A stretch of DNA of 31,546 nucleotides, from the NCBI GenBank assembly GCA_964513655.1, contig CAZENQ010000036.1:1-31546 (forward strand). Reading direction: 5' to 3'. Each line of letters begins with the position of its first letter. Positions within the stretch are counted from its first letter, which is position 1. The position numbers were made by a program, and so were the translations under genes. A model generated the notes under the pieces. That model saw nothing but the letters and a program-made list of their open reading frames with translations. It made no database searches and was not told where the DNA came from. The stretch comes from G020350405 sp964513655. Its GTDB lineage: Bacteria > Planctomycetota > Phycisphaerae > Sedimentisphaerales > Anaerobacaceae. Of this stretch, positions 24,959 to 31,546 are shown one piece after another.

Positions 24959-26692
24959 ATGAGTGAAGTGTTTAAGATGGTTTTGACAGAAAGCACGGGG
25001 CATCTGAATGTTATTCTGGTGATGGGTCTGGCGATATTTTTGGGGACGGCAGGCGCACGTGCATTTCAGAGATTTCGTATTCCCCAGGTTGTGGGTTATG
25101 TTGTTATAGGTCTGGCCATAGGGGAATCAGGGCTAAATCTCATCGGTCGTGAGACCGTGGAAAGTCTTTGGCTGTTTAATATGTTCGCGCTGGGTATTAT
25201 TGGATTTATGATAGGGGGCGAATTGAGGGGCGATGTTTTCAAGAAACACGGCAGGCAGTTTTTTGTTATTCTGTGTTCTGAGGGATTGGCGGCGTTTTTC
25301 CTGGTGGGGATACTTTGCGGTTTTGTGGCGTGGTATTTCACCGGCGAGTTTCATACTTCAGTTGCGTTGGGGTTGGTGCTCGGGGCGATTGCTTCAGCGA
25401 CTGCTCCTGCCGCGACGACAAATGTTCTGTGGGAATATAAGACCCGTGGGCCGTTAACGTCGACTGTACTTGCGATTGTTGCACTGGACGATGGACTCGC
25501 GCTTTTACTTTACGGGGTGGCATCGAGTATCGCGACGGCATTGATTAGCGGGGCAGGCGGCTCGGTGGTGTTGTCTGTCCTTACGGCCGGGCTGGAGATT
25601 GTCGGAGCTGTGGTTTTGGGGGTGCTGTCGGGCGTTTTGCTTAGCTTTATTCTCAAGCGTATCAAGGATTCGGACAAAGCTCTTGCTTTTATAGTCTCAT
25701 CCGTATTGGTTGTGATTGGGCTGTCGATAGCATTACGCCTAGGTTCGATTTTGGCTGCGATGGCCCTTGGGGTGACAATTTCCAACCTTGCCGGTCGCAG
25801 AAGGCAGAGCGCATTTGAGCTCGTGGAGAAATTTTCGCCGCCGATTTACGTTTTATTTTTTGTTTTGGCCGGTGCCCATCTTGTCCTTGAGGAAATAGCC
25901 GGCTGGATGATTGTTATGGTGCTGGTTTATCTTATTGGCAGAGCAGCAGGAAAGATGTTGGGTTCATGGTGTGGTGCGACGTGGTCGAAAGCGACCGATG
26001 TGGTTCGAAGGTATCTCGGACTTTGTCTTTTAAGCCAAGCGGGTGTTGCTATAGGTTTGGCAATTATATCGAGCCGATTGTTCACGGGGCAGATGGGTCA
26101 TGCGATTATTGTGATTGTGATGACGACGACGTTTGTGGTGGAGATATTCGGTCCTATGTTTGTGAAGGTGGGTGTCAAGAAGGCAGGGGAGGTAGGTCTT
26201 AATATCACTGAGGAAGACCTTATTGAGACTTACAGCGTTGCGGACGTGATGGATGTGAAGGTGCCGGTTATTTCGACGGGTATGTCCTTGCGGGAAGTTA
26301 TAACAGTGGTAAGCAGTACCGACAGTTTTTATTATTCGGTTGTTGACGGCGAAAAGAGGCTGACAGGAGCGATTACGCTGGACAGTATCAGGAACACCTT
26401 TGCGACACAGGAGCTGAACGACTGGCTGGTGGCGCTTGACATTATGGAGCCTGTAATTTCGAAGGGGACACCGGGGATGCCGTTGGAGGAGGCGTTTGAG
26501 ATGACGAAGCGGCTCGAGATTGAGCATTTGCCGATCGTGGCTTCGAGCGAGGATGACAAGTTTGTTGGCGTTTTGAATTGTCGGGCTGTTCGGCGGTCGC
26601 TTAGTGCAGAGGTGTTGAGCCGGCAGCAAAAAGCTGATAGTATACACAGGGACTCAGTTTTGCGGGACGGCAAAGATGATGAAGGAGGTTAG
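24959..26692 (+). CDS. CPA2-type Na+(K+)/H+ antiporter with C-terminal CBS pair
   Basis: 577 residues. About 12 membrane helices occupy roughly 15-405. Signature regions are FRIPQVVGYVVIGLAIGE, SATAPAATTNVLWEYKTRGP and VALDDGLALLLY, where the double Asp (177, 178) matches the ion-binding DD of electrogenic CPA2 exchangers. A hydrophilic tail (about 425-560) holds two CBS-type motifs (YSVADVMD and ALDIMEPV regions), which usually bind adenosine nucleotides and regulate transport. No clear ribosome site precedes the ATG. It is followed at 65 nt by a close paralogue. Confidence 0.88.
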   Translation: MSEVFKMVLTESTGHLNVILVMGLAIFLGTAGARAFQRFRIPQVVGYVVIGLAIGESGLNLIGRETVESLWLFNMFALGIIGFMIGGELRGDVFKKHGRQFFVILCSEGLAAFFLVGILCGFVAWYFTGEFHTSVALGLVLGAIASATAPAATTNVLWEYKTRGPLTSTVLAIVALDDGLALLLYGVASSIATALISGAGGSVVLSVLTAGLEIVGAVVLGVLSGVLLSFILKRIKDSDKALAFIVSSVLVVIGLSIALRLGSILAAMALGVTISNLAGRRRQSAFELVEKFSPPIYVLFFVLAGAHLVLEEIAGWMIVMVLVYLIGRAAGKMLGSWCGATWSKATDVVRRYLGLCLLSQAGVAIGLAIISSRLFTGQMGHAIIVIVMTTTFVVEIFGPMFVKVGVKKAGEVGLNITEEDLIETYSVADVMDVKVPVISTGMSLREVITVVSSTDSFYYSVVDGEKRLTGAITLDSIRNTFATQELNDWLVALDIMEPVISKGTPGMPLEEAFEMTKRLEIEHLPIVASSEDDKFVGVLNCRAVRRSLSAEVLSRQQKADSIHRDSVLRDGKDDEGG

Positions 26693-26757
26693 TGATGCGC
26701 GTAAGCGGCAAGATGAGATTGTGTGCTGTCGGGTATGTTTAGATTGCATGTGATACT

Positions 26758-28458
26758 ATGGTTGATACAGTTATCAGTTCGAGTACCGAGGCATTCGGCC
26801 GTTTGAATCTGGTTTTGCTATTTGGGTTTATTATTTTGGGGGGGGCGTTTGGTTCGCGAGTTTTTCAGAAGCTGCGTATTCCTCAGGTTGTCGGCTGCAT
26901 CGTTGTGGGGATAGTTCTGGGTGAAGTCCTTGGGGTGATTAGCCCTGCGATGATTGAGTCGCTTGAGCCTTTTACGATGTTTGCGCTGGGGCTGATAGGT
27001 TTTATGATAGGTGCGGAGCTGCGGGGCGATGTCTTTAGGAAGTATGGAAAGCAGTTTTTCATTATTCTTTTCTCGCAGGGTATAGGCGCTTTTTTGCTGG
27101 TTGGTGTCGGCGCTTCGTTGGTAGTGTGGTTGGTGATGGGAGATGTGCGCAGTTCGATTGCGATAGGGGTTGTGCTTGGTGCTATTGCGTCAGCTACGGC
27201 GCCGGCAGCAACGGTAAATGTTTTATGGGAGTACAAGACAAGGGGGCCATTGACGGCGGCGGTACTTGCTATAGTAGCGCTGGATGACGCTCTGGCTCTG
27301 CTACTTTATCGTGGTGCGGCAACGGGTGCGAAGGCCCTTATGGGCACAGGCGATGATTCTGTGCTGAATACCATGCTTTTGCTTTTGGGAGAAATCATTG
27401 GCGCGGTGATACTGGGTTTTTTGGCGGGCGTGCTGCTGTATTGGCTTTTGAGACTTGTCCGAGCGGAGGACAAGATTCTGGAGTTTGCGATTAGCTGTCT
27501 TTTGCTTGTTGTGGGCATCTCGATGATACCCAGGATTGACCCGATTTTACCTGCTATGACTCTTGGGATAACGATTGCCAATTTGATGCCTCGGCAGAGC
27601 AAAGGAATGTTCAAGCTTGTGGAGAAGTTTTCTCCGCCGATTTATATTTCATTTTTTGTGCTGGCAGGCGCCCATATGGAATTTGGCAGGATGGCCCCTT
27701 GGGTTGTCGGGATGATAGTGGTATATACGCTGTGCAGGGCATCGGGCAAGGTCCTTGGCTCGTGGCTTGGAGCGAGGTATTCGGGCGCTCCGAGCGTGGT
27801 CCGCAAATACCTTGGGATTTGTTTGCTTCCTCAGGCCGGTGTGGCCATTGGGCTTGCTATTCTGGCTGGCCAGCAGTTTAACGTGGAGCTTGGCAAAATA
27901 GTTATTATGGTTGTAATGATGGCAACGTTTTTGATGGAGATATTTGGTCCGATGTTGGTAAAGGTAGGTGTTAAAAAGGCTGGTGAGGTCGGGATGAACG
28001 TTACAGAGGAGGACCTGATAAAGAGCTATACGGTTAGAGATGTGATGGATACCGAGCCGACCAGTATCGCGCAGGATTTGCCGCTGCATCGGATTCTTGA
28101 GGTCTTCAGCACAACAGAGAGTATGTATTATCCGGTCATTGACGGTCAATCGCGGATTGTAGGTATAATCACTATCGCGGATATCAAAGAGATGTTTGCC
28201 AACCAGGATGTTGCGGGCTGGCTTTTGGCCTGTGATGTCGCCGAGCCTGTGCTGGACAAGACAACGCCGAAGAAACCCCTTGAAGAGGCAATAGAGCAGA
28301 TGCGCCAGTATGATTTAGATAGTATGCCGGTGGTGGCCGGTGATGATGGTGATAAGCTCGTTGGGGTATTGGACTATCGCAAGACGCTGCGGAAGATAAG
28401 CGCGGAAGTTCTGCACAGGCGCAAGCAGGCGGATGAGATGGCGTTGGCGACAGGTTAA
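26758..28458 (+). CDS. CPA2-type Na+(K+)/H+ antiporter with CBS pair, tandem paralogue
   Basis: 566 residues, co-linear with the preceding antiporter along its whole length. FRIPQVVG becomes LRIPQVVG, the SATAPAATVNVLWEYKTRGP block is nearly identical, and the double Asp is kept (176, 177 in VALDDALALLLY). A CBS pair occupies the C-terminal about 140 residues (YTVRDVMDTEP and ACDVAEPV). The two genes look like an old tandem duplication; different ions, pH ranges or a heterodimer are possible. The ATG at 26758 lacks an evident Shine-Dalgarno. The stop is 19 nt before rnpA. Confidence 0.88.
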   Translation: MVDTVISSSTEAFGRLNLVLLFGFIILGGAFGSRVFQKLRIPQVVGCIVVGIVLGEVLGVISPAMIESLEPFTMFALGLIGFMIGAELRGDVFRKYGKQFFIILFSQGIGAFLLVGVGASLVVWLVMGDVRSSIAIGVVLGAIASATAPAATVNVLWEYKTRGPLTAAVLAIVALDDALALLLYRGAATGAKALMGTGDDSVLNTMLLLLGEIIGAVILGFLAGVLLYWLLRLVRAEDKILEFAISCLLLVVGISMIPRIDPILPAMTLGITIANLMPRQSKGMFKLVEKFSPPIYISFFVLAGAHMEFGRMAPWVVGMIVVYTLCRASGKVLGSWLGARYSGAPSVVRKYLGICLLPQAGVAIGLAILAGQQFNVELGKIVIMVVMMATFLMEIFGPMLVKVGVKKAGEVGMNVTEEDLIKSYTVRDVMDTEPTSIAQDLPLHRILEVFSTTESMYYPVIDGQSRIVGIITIADIKEMFANQDVAGWLLACDVAEPVLDKTTPKKPLEEAIEQMRQYDLDSMPVVAGDDGDKLVGVLDYRKTLRKISAEVLHRRKQADEMALATG

Positions 28459-28477
28459 CGGCAAATGTTATTGAGAA

Positions 28478-28900
28478 GTGAGAATTCATGGTGAGAAGTT
28501 GAAGCGTTTTTATTTTCCGAAAAAGAAGAGGCTTGTGAGGGGTGCGGAGTTCAAGGCGGTCATGGCCCGCAATCTTTGTGTCAGCAACGGGCTTCTTAGG
28601 CTGTATATGGCGGAGAATGATTGCGGCTATCCGCGATTAGGTGTTTCTGTTGGGAGGGAGTGGGGCAGTGCTGTTGTTCGTAATCGGTTGAAGCGGGTTT
28701 TGCGAGAGGTTTTTCGTCAGAGCCAGGACGAGATACCGGCCGGCTTTGACTATTTGCTTATGCTCAGCCGCAGGCAGTCGAACAAATCAGATAAAGCAAG
28801 GAAGGGCAGAGAAGCTGTGGAGAGACTTGGATTCGAACGAGCGAGGGCCTCTTTTTTGGCATTGGTAAATGCGGCGACTGAAAGGGCTGCTGAGCAGTAA
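28478..28900 (+). CDS. rnpA: Ribonuclease P protein component
   Basis: 140 residues from the GTG at 28478; a TTG at 28499 (MKRFYFPKKKRL) is an equally plausible start, and neither has a strong ribosome site. The protein subunit helps the RNase P RNA bind and process pre-tRNA 5' ends. Family signatures: FPKKKRLVRGAEFKAV, LGVSVGREWGSAVVRNRLKR with the RNR motif, and LREVFR. The C-terminal 30 residues extend slightly beyond the core. The gene is unlinked from rpmH and dnaA, its normal neighbours, and follows the antiporter pair by 19 nt. Confidence 0.93.
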   Translation: MRIHGEKLKRFYFPKKKRLVRGAEFKAVMARNLCVSNGLLRLYMAENDCGYPRLGVSVGREWGSAVVRNRLKRVLREVFRQSQDEIPAGFDYLLMLSRRQSNKSDKARKGREAVERLGFERARASFLALVNAATERAAEQ

Positions 28901-28982
28901 CAGTTGTTTGGTTAGATAAAGAAGTCAAAGATGTGCGGTTCTTGAGGTGGCATAGATGTTAGAAGTGTATGTGAGGTGAGTT

Positions 28983-29243
28983 TTGAGTGCTAAAGGTAAA
29001 TTGATGCCGATAGGGACCGCCGCAAAAAAAGCTGGTATTTCGCGGCAATCTCTGCAATATTACGTAATGGTCGGTCTGGTTGAGCCAACGGAAGTTACGG
29101 CGAGCGGCCGGCGGCTGTTTAACGACAAGAGCATCGAGCGAATCAGGCTGATAAAGAAGCTTAATGACAGTGGTTACCCGCTACGTGCCATAAGGGAATT
29201 GTTTCTGGAAGGGCGGACCGACTTGAAAGGAAACAAAAAGTGA
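28983..29243 (+). CDS. MerR-like HTH regulator, DNA-binding domain only
   Basis: 86 residues from the TTG at 28983, with GAGGTG 28973-28978 close upstream; an ATG at 29004 preceded by AAAGG is an alternative that would leave 79 residues. The MerR-type winged HTH reads IGTAAKKAGISRQSLQYYVMVGLV and then GRRLFNDKSIERIRLIKKLNDSGYPLRAIRELF. There is no effector-binding domain, so it may act as a simple repressor or with a partner. Its stop overlaps the GTG start of the MCE gene, so the two are translationally coupled. Confidence 0.82.
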   Translation: MSAKGKLMPIGTAAKKAGISRQSLQYYVMVGLVEPTEVTASGRRLFNDKSIERIRLIKKLNDSGYPLRAIRELFLEGRTDLKGNKK

Positions 29244-30139
29244 GCGACTATGAGACGAGGCAGAGAACGCGCAATATTATAGTGGGGATTTTCGTGGTGG
29301 CAGCTTTAGGCGCGCTTGCAGGGCTTATATTTGTGTTTAAGGACCTGCCGGGTTTTGTGACCGCGTGGAAGTCCTTTGAGGTACGAGTTCAATTTCCGAC
29401 CGCTCCCGGTGTGTACCGGGATACACCTGTGCGTTTTTGCGGCTATCAAATCGGAGGTGTAGCAAAAGTTATGGCTCCGCAGATACGCGAGGAGATACGT
29501 GACGGCGAAAAGACAGGGCTGGAATATCATCAAACATTGGTTGTTCTTAGTATCGACAACAGATATGTGAATATTCCCTATAATTCTGAGGTCAAATTGA
29601 TGGCACGTGGTCTTGGCAGCAGCTATATAGAAATCACACCTCCTCTTCCGGAACCTAATAAGGCAGTAGCGAAATTTCTGAAAGATGGCAGTTTATTGCA
29701 GGGCTCAACGGGGATGACGAGTGAGTTTTTCCCCGAAGAGAGTCAGGAAAAACTGGACGAGCTGGCTAATAAGCTCGACACTCTTTTGAAGAACGTCAAC
29801 GACGTCATTGGGGACGAGGAGAACAAGGAAAATATTAAGAAGATGCTGGCGAATTTGTCTGAGGCATCAAATCAGGCTGCGCAGGCACTGGAGGAATTTG
29901 AGGGATTTTTTGCGGCTGCGATTGATACGAGTGAGGAGTTGAGCAAGACGGCCGCCGAGTTACGGGTGATTTTGGAAAAGGTGAACGCAGGGGAGGGCAC
30001 CGTTGCGAAGCTTGTAAACGATGGGAGGTTGTACGAAGATCTGCTTGAAAACAGTCAGCAAATGCAAGTTCTGCTGGAAGAGCTGCGGGAGTTCACGGCA
30101 AAATCCCGGGACAAGGGCCTTCCAATCAAGTTAAAGTAA
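29240..30139 (+). CDS. MlaD-family MCE-domain lipid transport protein
   Basis: 299 residues from the GTG at 29240, which overlaps the upstream stop (GTGA); AAAGGA lies about 10 nt before. One N-terminal membrane helix (12-34) anchors it. An MCE domain (about 45-140; FEVRVQFPTAPGVYRDTPVRF, with GLGSSYIEI near its end) is followed by a long helical/coiled-coil tail with VNAGEGTVAKLVNDGRLYEDL, a frequent MCE tail motif. MCE proteins form hexameric rings or tubes that carry lipids between membranes. The permease (MlaE) and ATPase (MlaF) genes are not in this window, so the complex is encoded elsewhere or lies to the right. Confidence 0.9.
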   Translation: MSDYETRQRTRNIIVGIFVVAALGALAGLIFVFKDLPGFVTAWKSFEVRVQFPTAPGVYRDTPVRFCGYQIGGVAKVMAPQIREEIRDGEKTGLEYHQTLVVLSIDNRYVNIPYNSEVKLMARGLGSSYIEITPPLPEPNKAVAKFLKDGSLLQGSTGMTSEFFPEESQEKLDELANKLDTLLKNVNDVIGDEENKENIKKMLANLSEASNQAAQALEEFEGFFAAAIDTSEELSKTAAELRVILEKVNAGEGTVAKLVNDGRLYEDLLENSQQMQVLLEELREFTAKSRDKGLPIKLK

Positions 30140-30403
30140 GTTTTCTCTTAGTCGGCCGGGCGCATCGGGTTTTGGGTGGGGTAGTTGTATCAATCAAAAG
30201 TGCGGGTAGTGGAAAGGGAAAATGGCTGTCGCGGAGATTTTTTTTATTCGTTTGGCGTTAAGGAGTTAGGGACATTGGCATAGCGGCAGACAGAAGAAAA
30301 TTCGTAACGATTGCGCGGGTTGAGATAAGAATATGGAGGGGGGAGGAGGGAACTTTGAATTTTGAACGTTGAAATTTGAGGTGCGGGAGGGGGTGAGGTT
30401 GGT

Positions 30404-30548
30404 TTTTGGGGTAAAAATGGGGGTGGAGAAAAGGTGAAAAGTGAAAAGGCAAAAGGAATTGGACCATTGATTTTGGTTGAAAAACCGGGGTAGGGAATTT
30501 GACAGGTGTGGGGTCACCCTTGATTTTGGGCTAAAAATGGGGGTGGAG
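30404..30548 (+). repeat. Pair of 25-nt direct repeats in purine-rich DNA
   Basis: Copies at 30404-30428 and 30524-30548 start TTTTGGG and end TAAAAATGGGGGTGGAG, differing at one base, 120 bp apart. Confidence 0.7.
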
Positions 30549-30723
30549 TGCCTGGAAACGTGTTTCAAAGTGTGAAAAATTACAAAAAGTGAATTGAAAC
30601 TTACAAAAAGGGGTGAAATGGCGATCGAATAAGTGTTTGAAAGTGTGAAAGTTTGCGAAAGTTTTGACGGAAAATGGGCGGGTTTGGGGGGGCAAAAATT
30701 GGCCGGGCGGGAGGCGGCGGTCA

Positions 30724-30750
30724 ATATACACTATTTGAACTAGTGTATAT
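30724..30750. repeat. Perfect 10-bp inverted repeat, operator- or hairpin-like
   Basis: ATATACACTA (30724-30733) and TAGTGTATAT (30741-30750) flank a 7-nt spacer. The AT-rich dyad looks like a dimeric repressor operator, but no gene starts close by on either strand. Confidence 0.65.
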
Positions 30751-30805
30751 CTTGGAGGAAAACTGCGCGTTTTGGCGAATCAGGTGTCAATTTGCGCAAC
30801 ATTTT

Positions 30806-30934
30806 GTTTTGAGCGGACCTCTTGGGCATCTGCTGCGTTACGAGCACGCATCCGGTCCTCGAAGTACTACAGTACACCTCCGGCCGGCTCCGTGCCCAAG
30901 CCTTGCATCTGCGGCAAGATTCCTCGCTCAAAAC
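30806..30934. repeat. Nested inverted-repeat element, about 129 bp
   Basis: The outer arms GTTTTGAGCG (30806-30815) and CGCTCAAAAC (30925-30934) are perfect. Inside them CTTGGGCA (30821-30828) pairs with TGCCCAAG (30893-30900), and the centre contains GTACTACAGTAC. GCATCTGC occurs twice in direct orientation (30826 and 30905). It resembles large palindromic dispersed repeats of the REP/MITE kind. No transposase is nearby. Confidence 0.6.
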
Positions 30935-30955
30935 GGCTTTCAGATATAGACTGGA

Positions 30956-30973
30956 TCCCAGCCTTCGCTGGGA
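30956..30973. repeat. Small perfect hairpin
   Basis: TCCCAGC (30956-30962), a CTTC loop and GCTGGGA (30967-30973). There is no T-run. It lies between the nested element and the first KTNPI-type repeat unit. Confidence 0.6.
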
Positions 30974-31023
30974 CAAGCGGGGCAAGATTGGTTTCGTTTT
31001 GTCTGGGTCTGCCAGGCTGTTCA

Positions 31024-31267
31024 TTTCGTAATTCTTTGATAAGCCTAAGTTTATGTTCATTTATGACCTTCGGAAATTGGTTTCGTTTGACATTTTTTCG
31101 TCCTTCGTCCAGCGTCCTTCGCTATACATCCTGCGTTTGGAAGCGCGTTTGAGATTGGGTTCGTTTTTTCGGTTGAGCGGAGGAGAGCGTTTTCGTAACT
31201 CTTTGTTAAGGCTGAGTTTATGTTCATTTTTGCCTTTCGAAAATTGGTTTCGTTTTTCATTTTTTGG
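31024..31267 (-). repeat. Two copies of a 77-nt diverged direct repeat (KMN...TKSYEN type on the minus strand)
   Basis: Copies at 31024-31100 and 31191-31267 agree at about 66 of 77 positions by my hand alignment, without gaps. Read on the minus strand they give NETNFRKAKMNIN...TKSYEN-like peptides. The differences fall at all codon positions, so selection on the peptide is not evident. Confidence 0.65.
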
Positions 31268-31542
31268 TTCGTGGTCAGGGTCGCCGTTATTGGCGCCGGA
31301 GGTGTCCTGATTTAATCCGTAAATACCCCGATTTTCCTCGAAAATCCCCCGATTCCCCCCGTTTTTCCCCCGAAATCCCCCCGATTTTCCCCGAGAGGAC
31401 CTTCGTTTATGCGGGCTACCGTCTCAAAAAAGCGGTTTGCGATGGCCAAGACCTGCTGGCAGGCTTTTCGCGCGTCCTTCGCTATGCATCCTGCGTTTGG
31501 AAGCGCGCTTGAGATTGGGTTCGTTTTTTCGGTTGAGCGGAG
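31112..31542 (-). repeat. Two copies of a 71-nt near-identical direct repeat
   Basis: Copies at 31112-31182 and 31472-31542 differ at two positions. Each is the segment that precedes the 77-nt repeat in the composite unit, so the second copy is probably the start of another unit running past the window end. Confidence 0.8.
31346..31392 (-). other. Candidate G-quadruplex tract on the minus strand
   Basis: On the plus strand, C-runs of 5, 6, 5, 6 and 4 bases (31346-31350, 31355-31360, 31367-31371, 31377-31382, 31389-31392) are separated by 4-6 nt. The minus strand therefore has five runs of at least four Gs with short loops, well within standard G-quadruplex rules. Confidence 0.65.
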
Positions 31543-31546
31543 ATGA

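Larger units (their letters stand above)
30140..31546. other. Gene-free, repeat-rich intergenic region running to the window end
   Basis: About 1.4 kb without a credible coding region; open frames here are short, mutually overlapping and track the repeats. The left half (to about 30720) is strongly purine-biased on the plus strand. The right half holds palindromes, a nested inverted-repeat element, diverged direct repeats and a C-rich tract. Minus-strand translation of the right part gives the degenerate KMNIN...TKSYEN...KTNPI type of repeat that I recall from planctomycete intergenic regions. Confidence 0.75.

Noticed and set aside
30258..31512. Several open frames of 60-150 codons on both strands at the right end
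   Set aside because: They overlap each other, follow the repeats and palindromes, lack ribosome sites and show no domain. The KTNPI-like minus-strand frames are treated as repeat DNA, not genes.
1..31546. tRNA, rRNA, integrase or transposase genes
   Set aside because: Scanning by eye found no tRNA T-loop with matching acceptor stem, no rRNA signature and no recombinase or transposase motif. A tRNAscan or Infernal run would be decisive.

Overview
The window looks like chromosomal DNA of a Planctomycetota bacterium, most likely of the Phycisphaerae/Sedimentisphaerales type. The evidence is: very large secreted proteins built from right-handed beta-helix, Fn3-like and Pro-Thr linker modules; a sialate O-acetylesterase; a free-standing MCE protein; divergent housekeeping gene neighbourhoods (rpmA without rplU, rnpA without rpmH, an MnmE-like GTPase without its usual C-terminus); and degenerate intergenic repeats that read as 'KTNPI...KMN' on the minus strand, which I recall from planctomycete metagenome assemblies. 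The taxonomic assignment is inference.

Layout. (1) 28-10531, plus strand: three giant secreted modular proteins. Two start with a beta-helix and one with a purple-acid-phosphatase-like metallophosphoesterase. They share C-terminal 'DGFE...W' modules and (PT)n linkers. Each gene is followed by nearly the same GCGTGGCGG/CCGCCACGC hairpin. The two genes whose leaders are visible are preceded by a hairpin that displays AAAGGAGGTGA in its loop. (2) 10796-13788: a ClpP-fold/NfeD-type membrane-protease homologue and a SAM methyltransferase (plus), then a convergent M48 lipoprotein metallopeptidase (minus). (3) 14048-16340: a small conflict/defence islet with a tandem GTTAAC operator-like array, an HTH antitoxin-like gene overlapping a Fic/Doc toxin, and a convergent stand-alone TIR-like protein whose start lies 18 nt after the mutS stop. 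(4) 16359-23041, minus strand: tlpA-like, rpmA, terminator, then the tightly packed genes obgE-coaX-mnmE-like-mutS-(TIR). (5) 23277-30139, plus strand: sialate O-acetylesterase with a good sigma70-type promoter, two tandem CPA2 antiporter-CBS paralogues, rnpA, a MerR-like HTH gene and an overlapping MlaD/MCE gene. (6) 30140-31546: about 1.4 kb with no credible gene, packed with direct repeats, palindromes, a nested inverted-repeat element and a strong minus-strand G-quadruplex motif.

How it fits together. Region 1 probably supplies cell-surface or exported enzymes for polysaccharide or phosphoester breakdown. The sialate esterase would deacetylate glycans in the same kind of habitat. Region 4 is translation, ribosome assembly, CoA synthesis and mismatch repair. 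The TIR-like gene appended to mutS and the neighbouring HTH-Doc pair are the most likely place for an undescribed defence arrangement. The leader hairpin and shared terminators around the giant surface-protein genes are the most likely undescribed RNA element.
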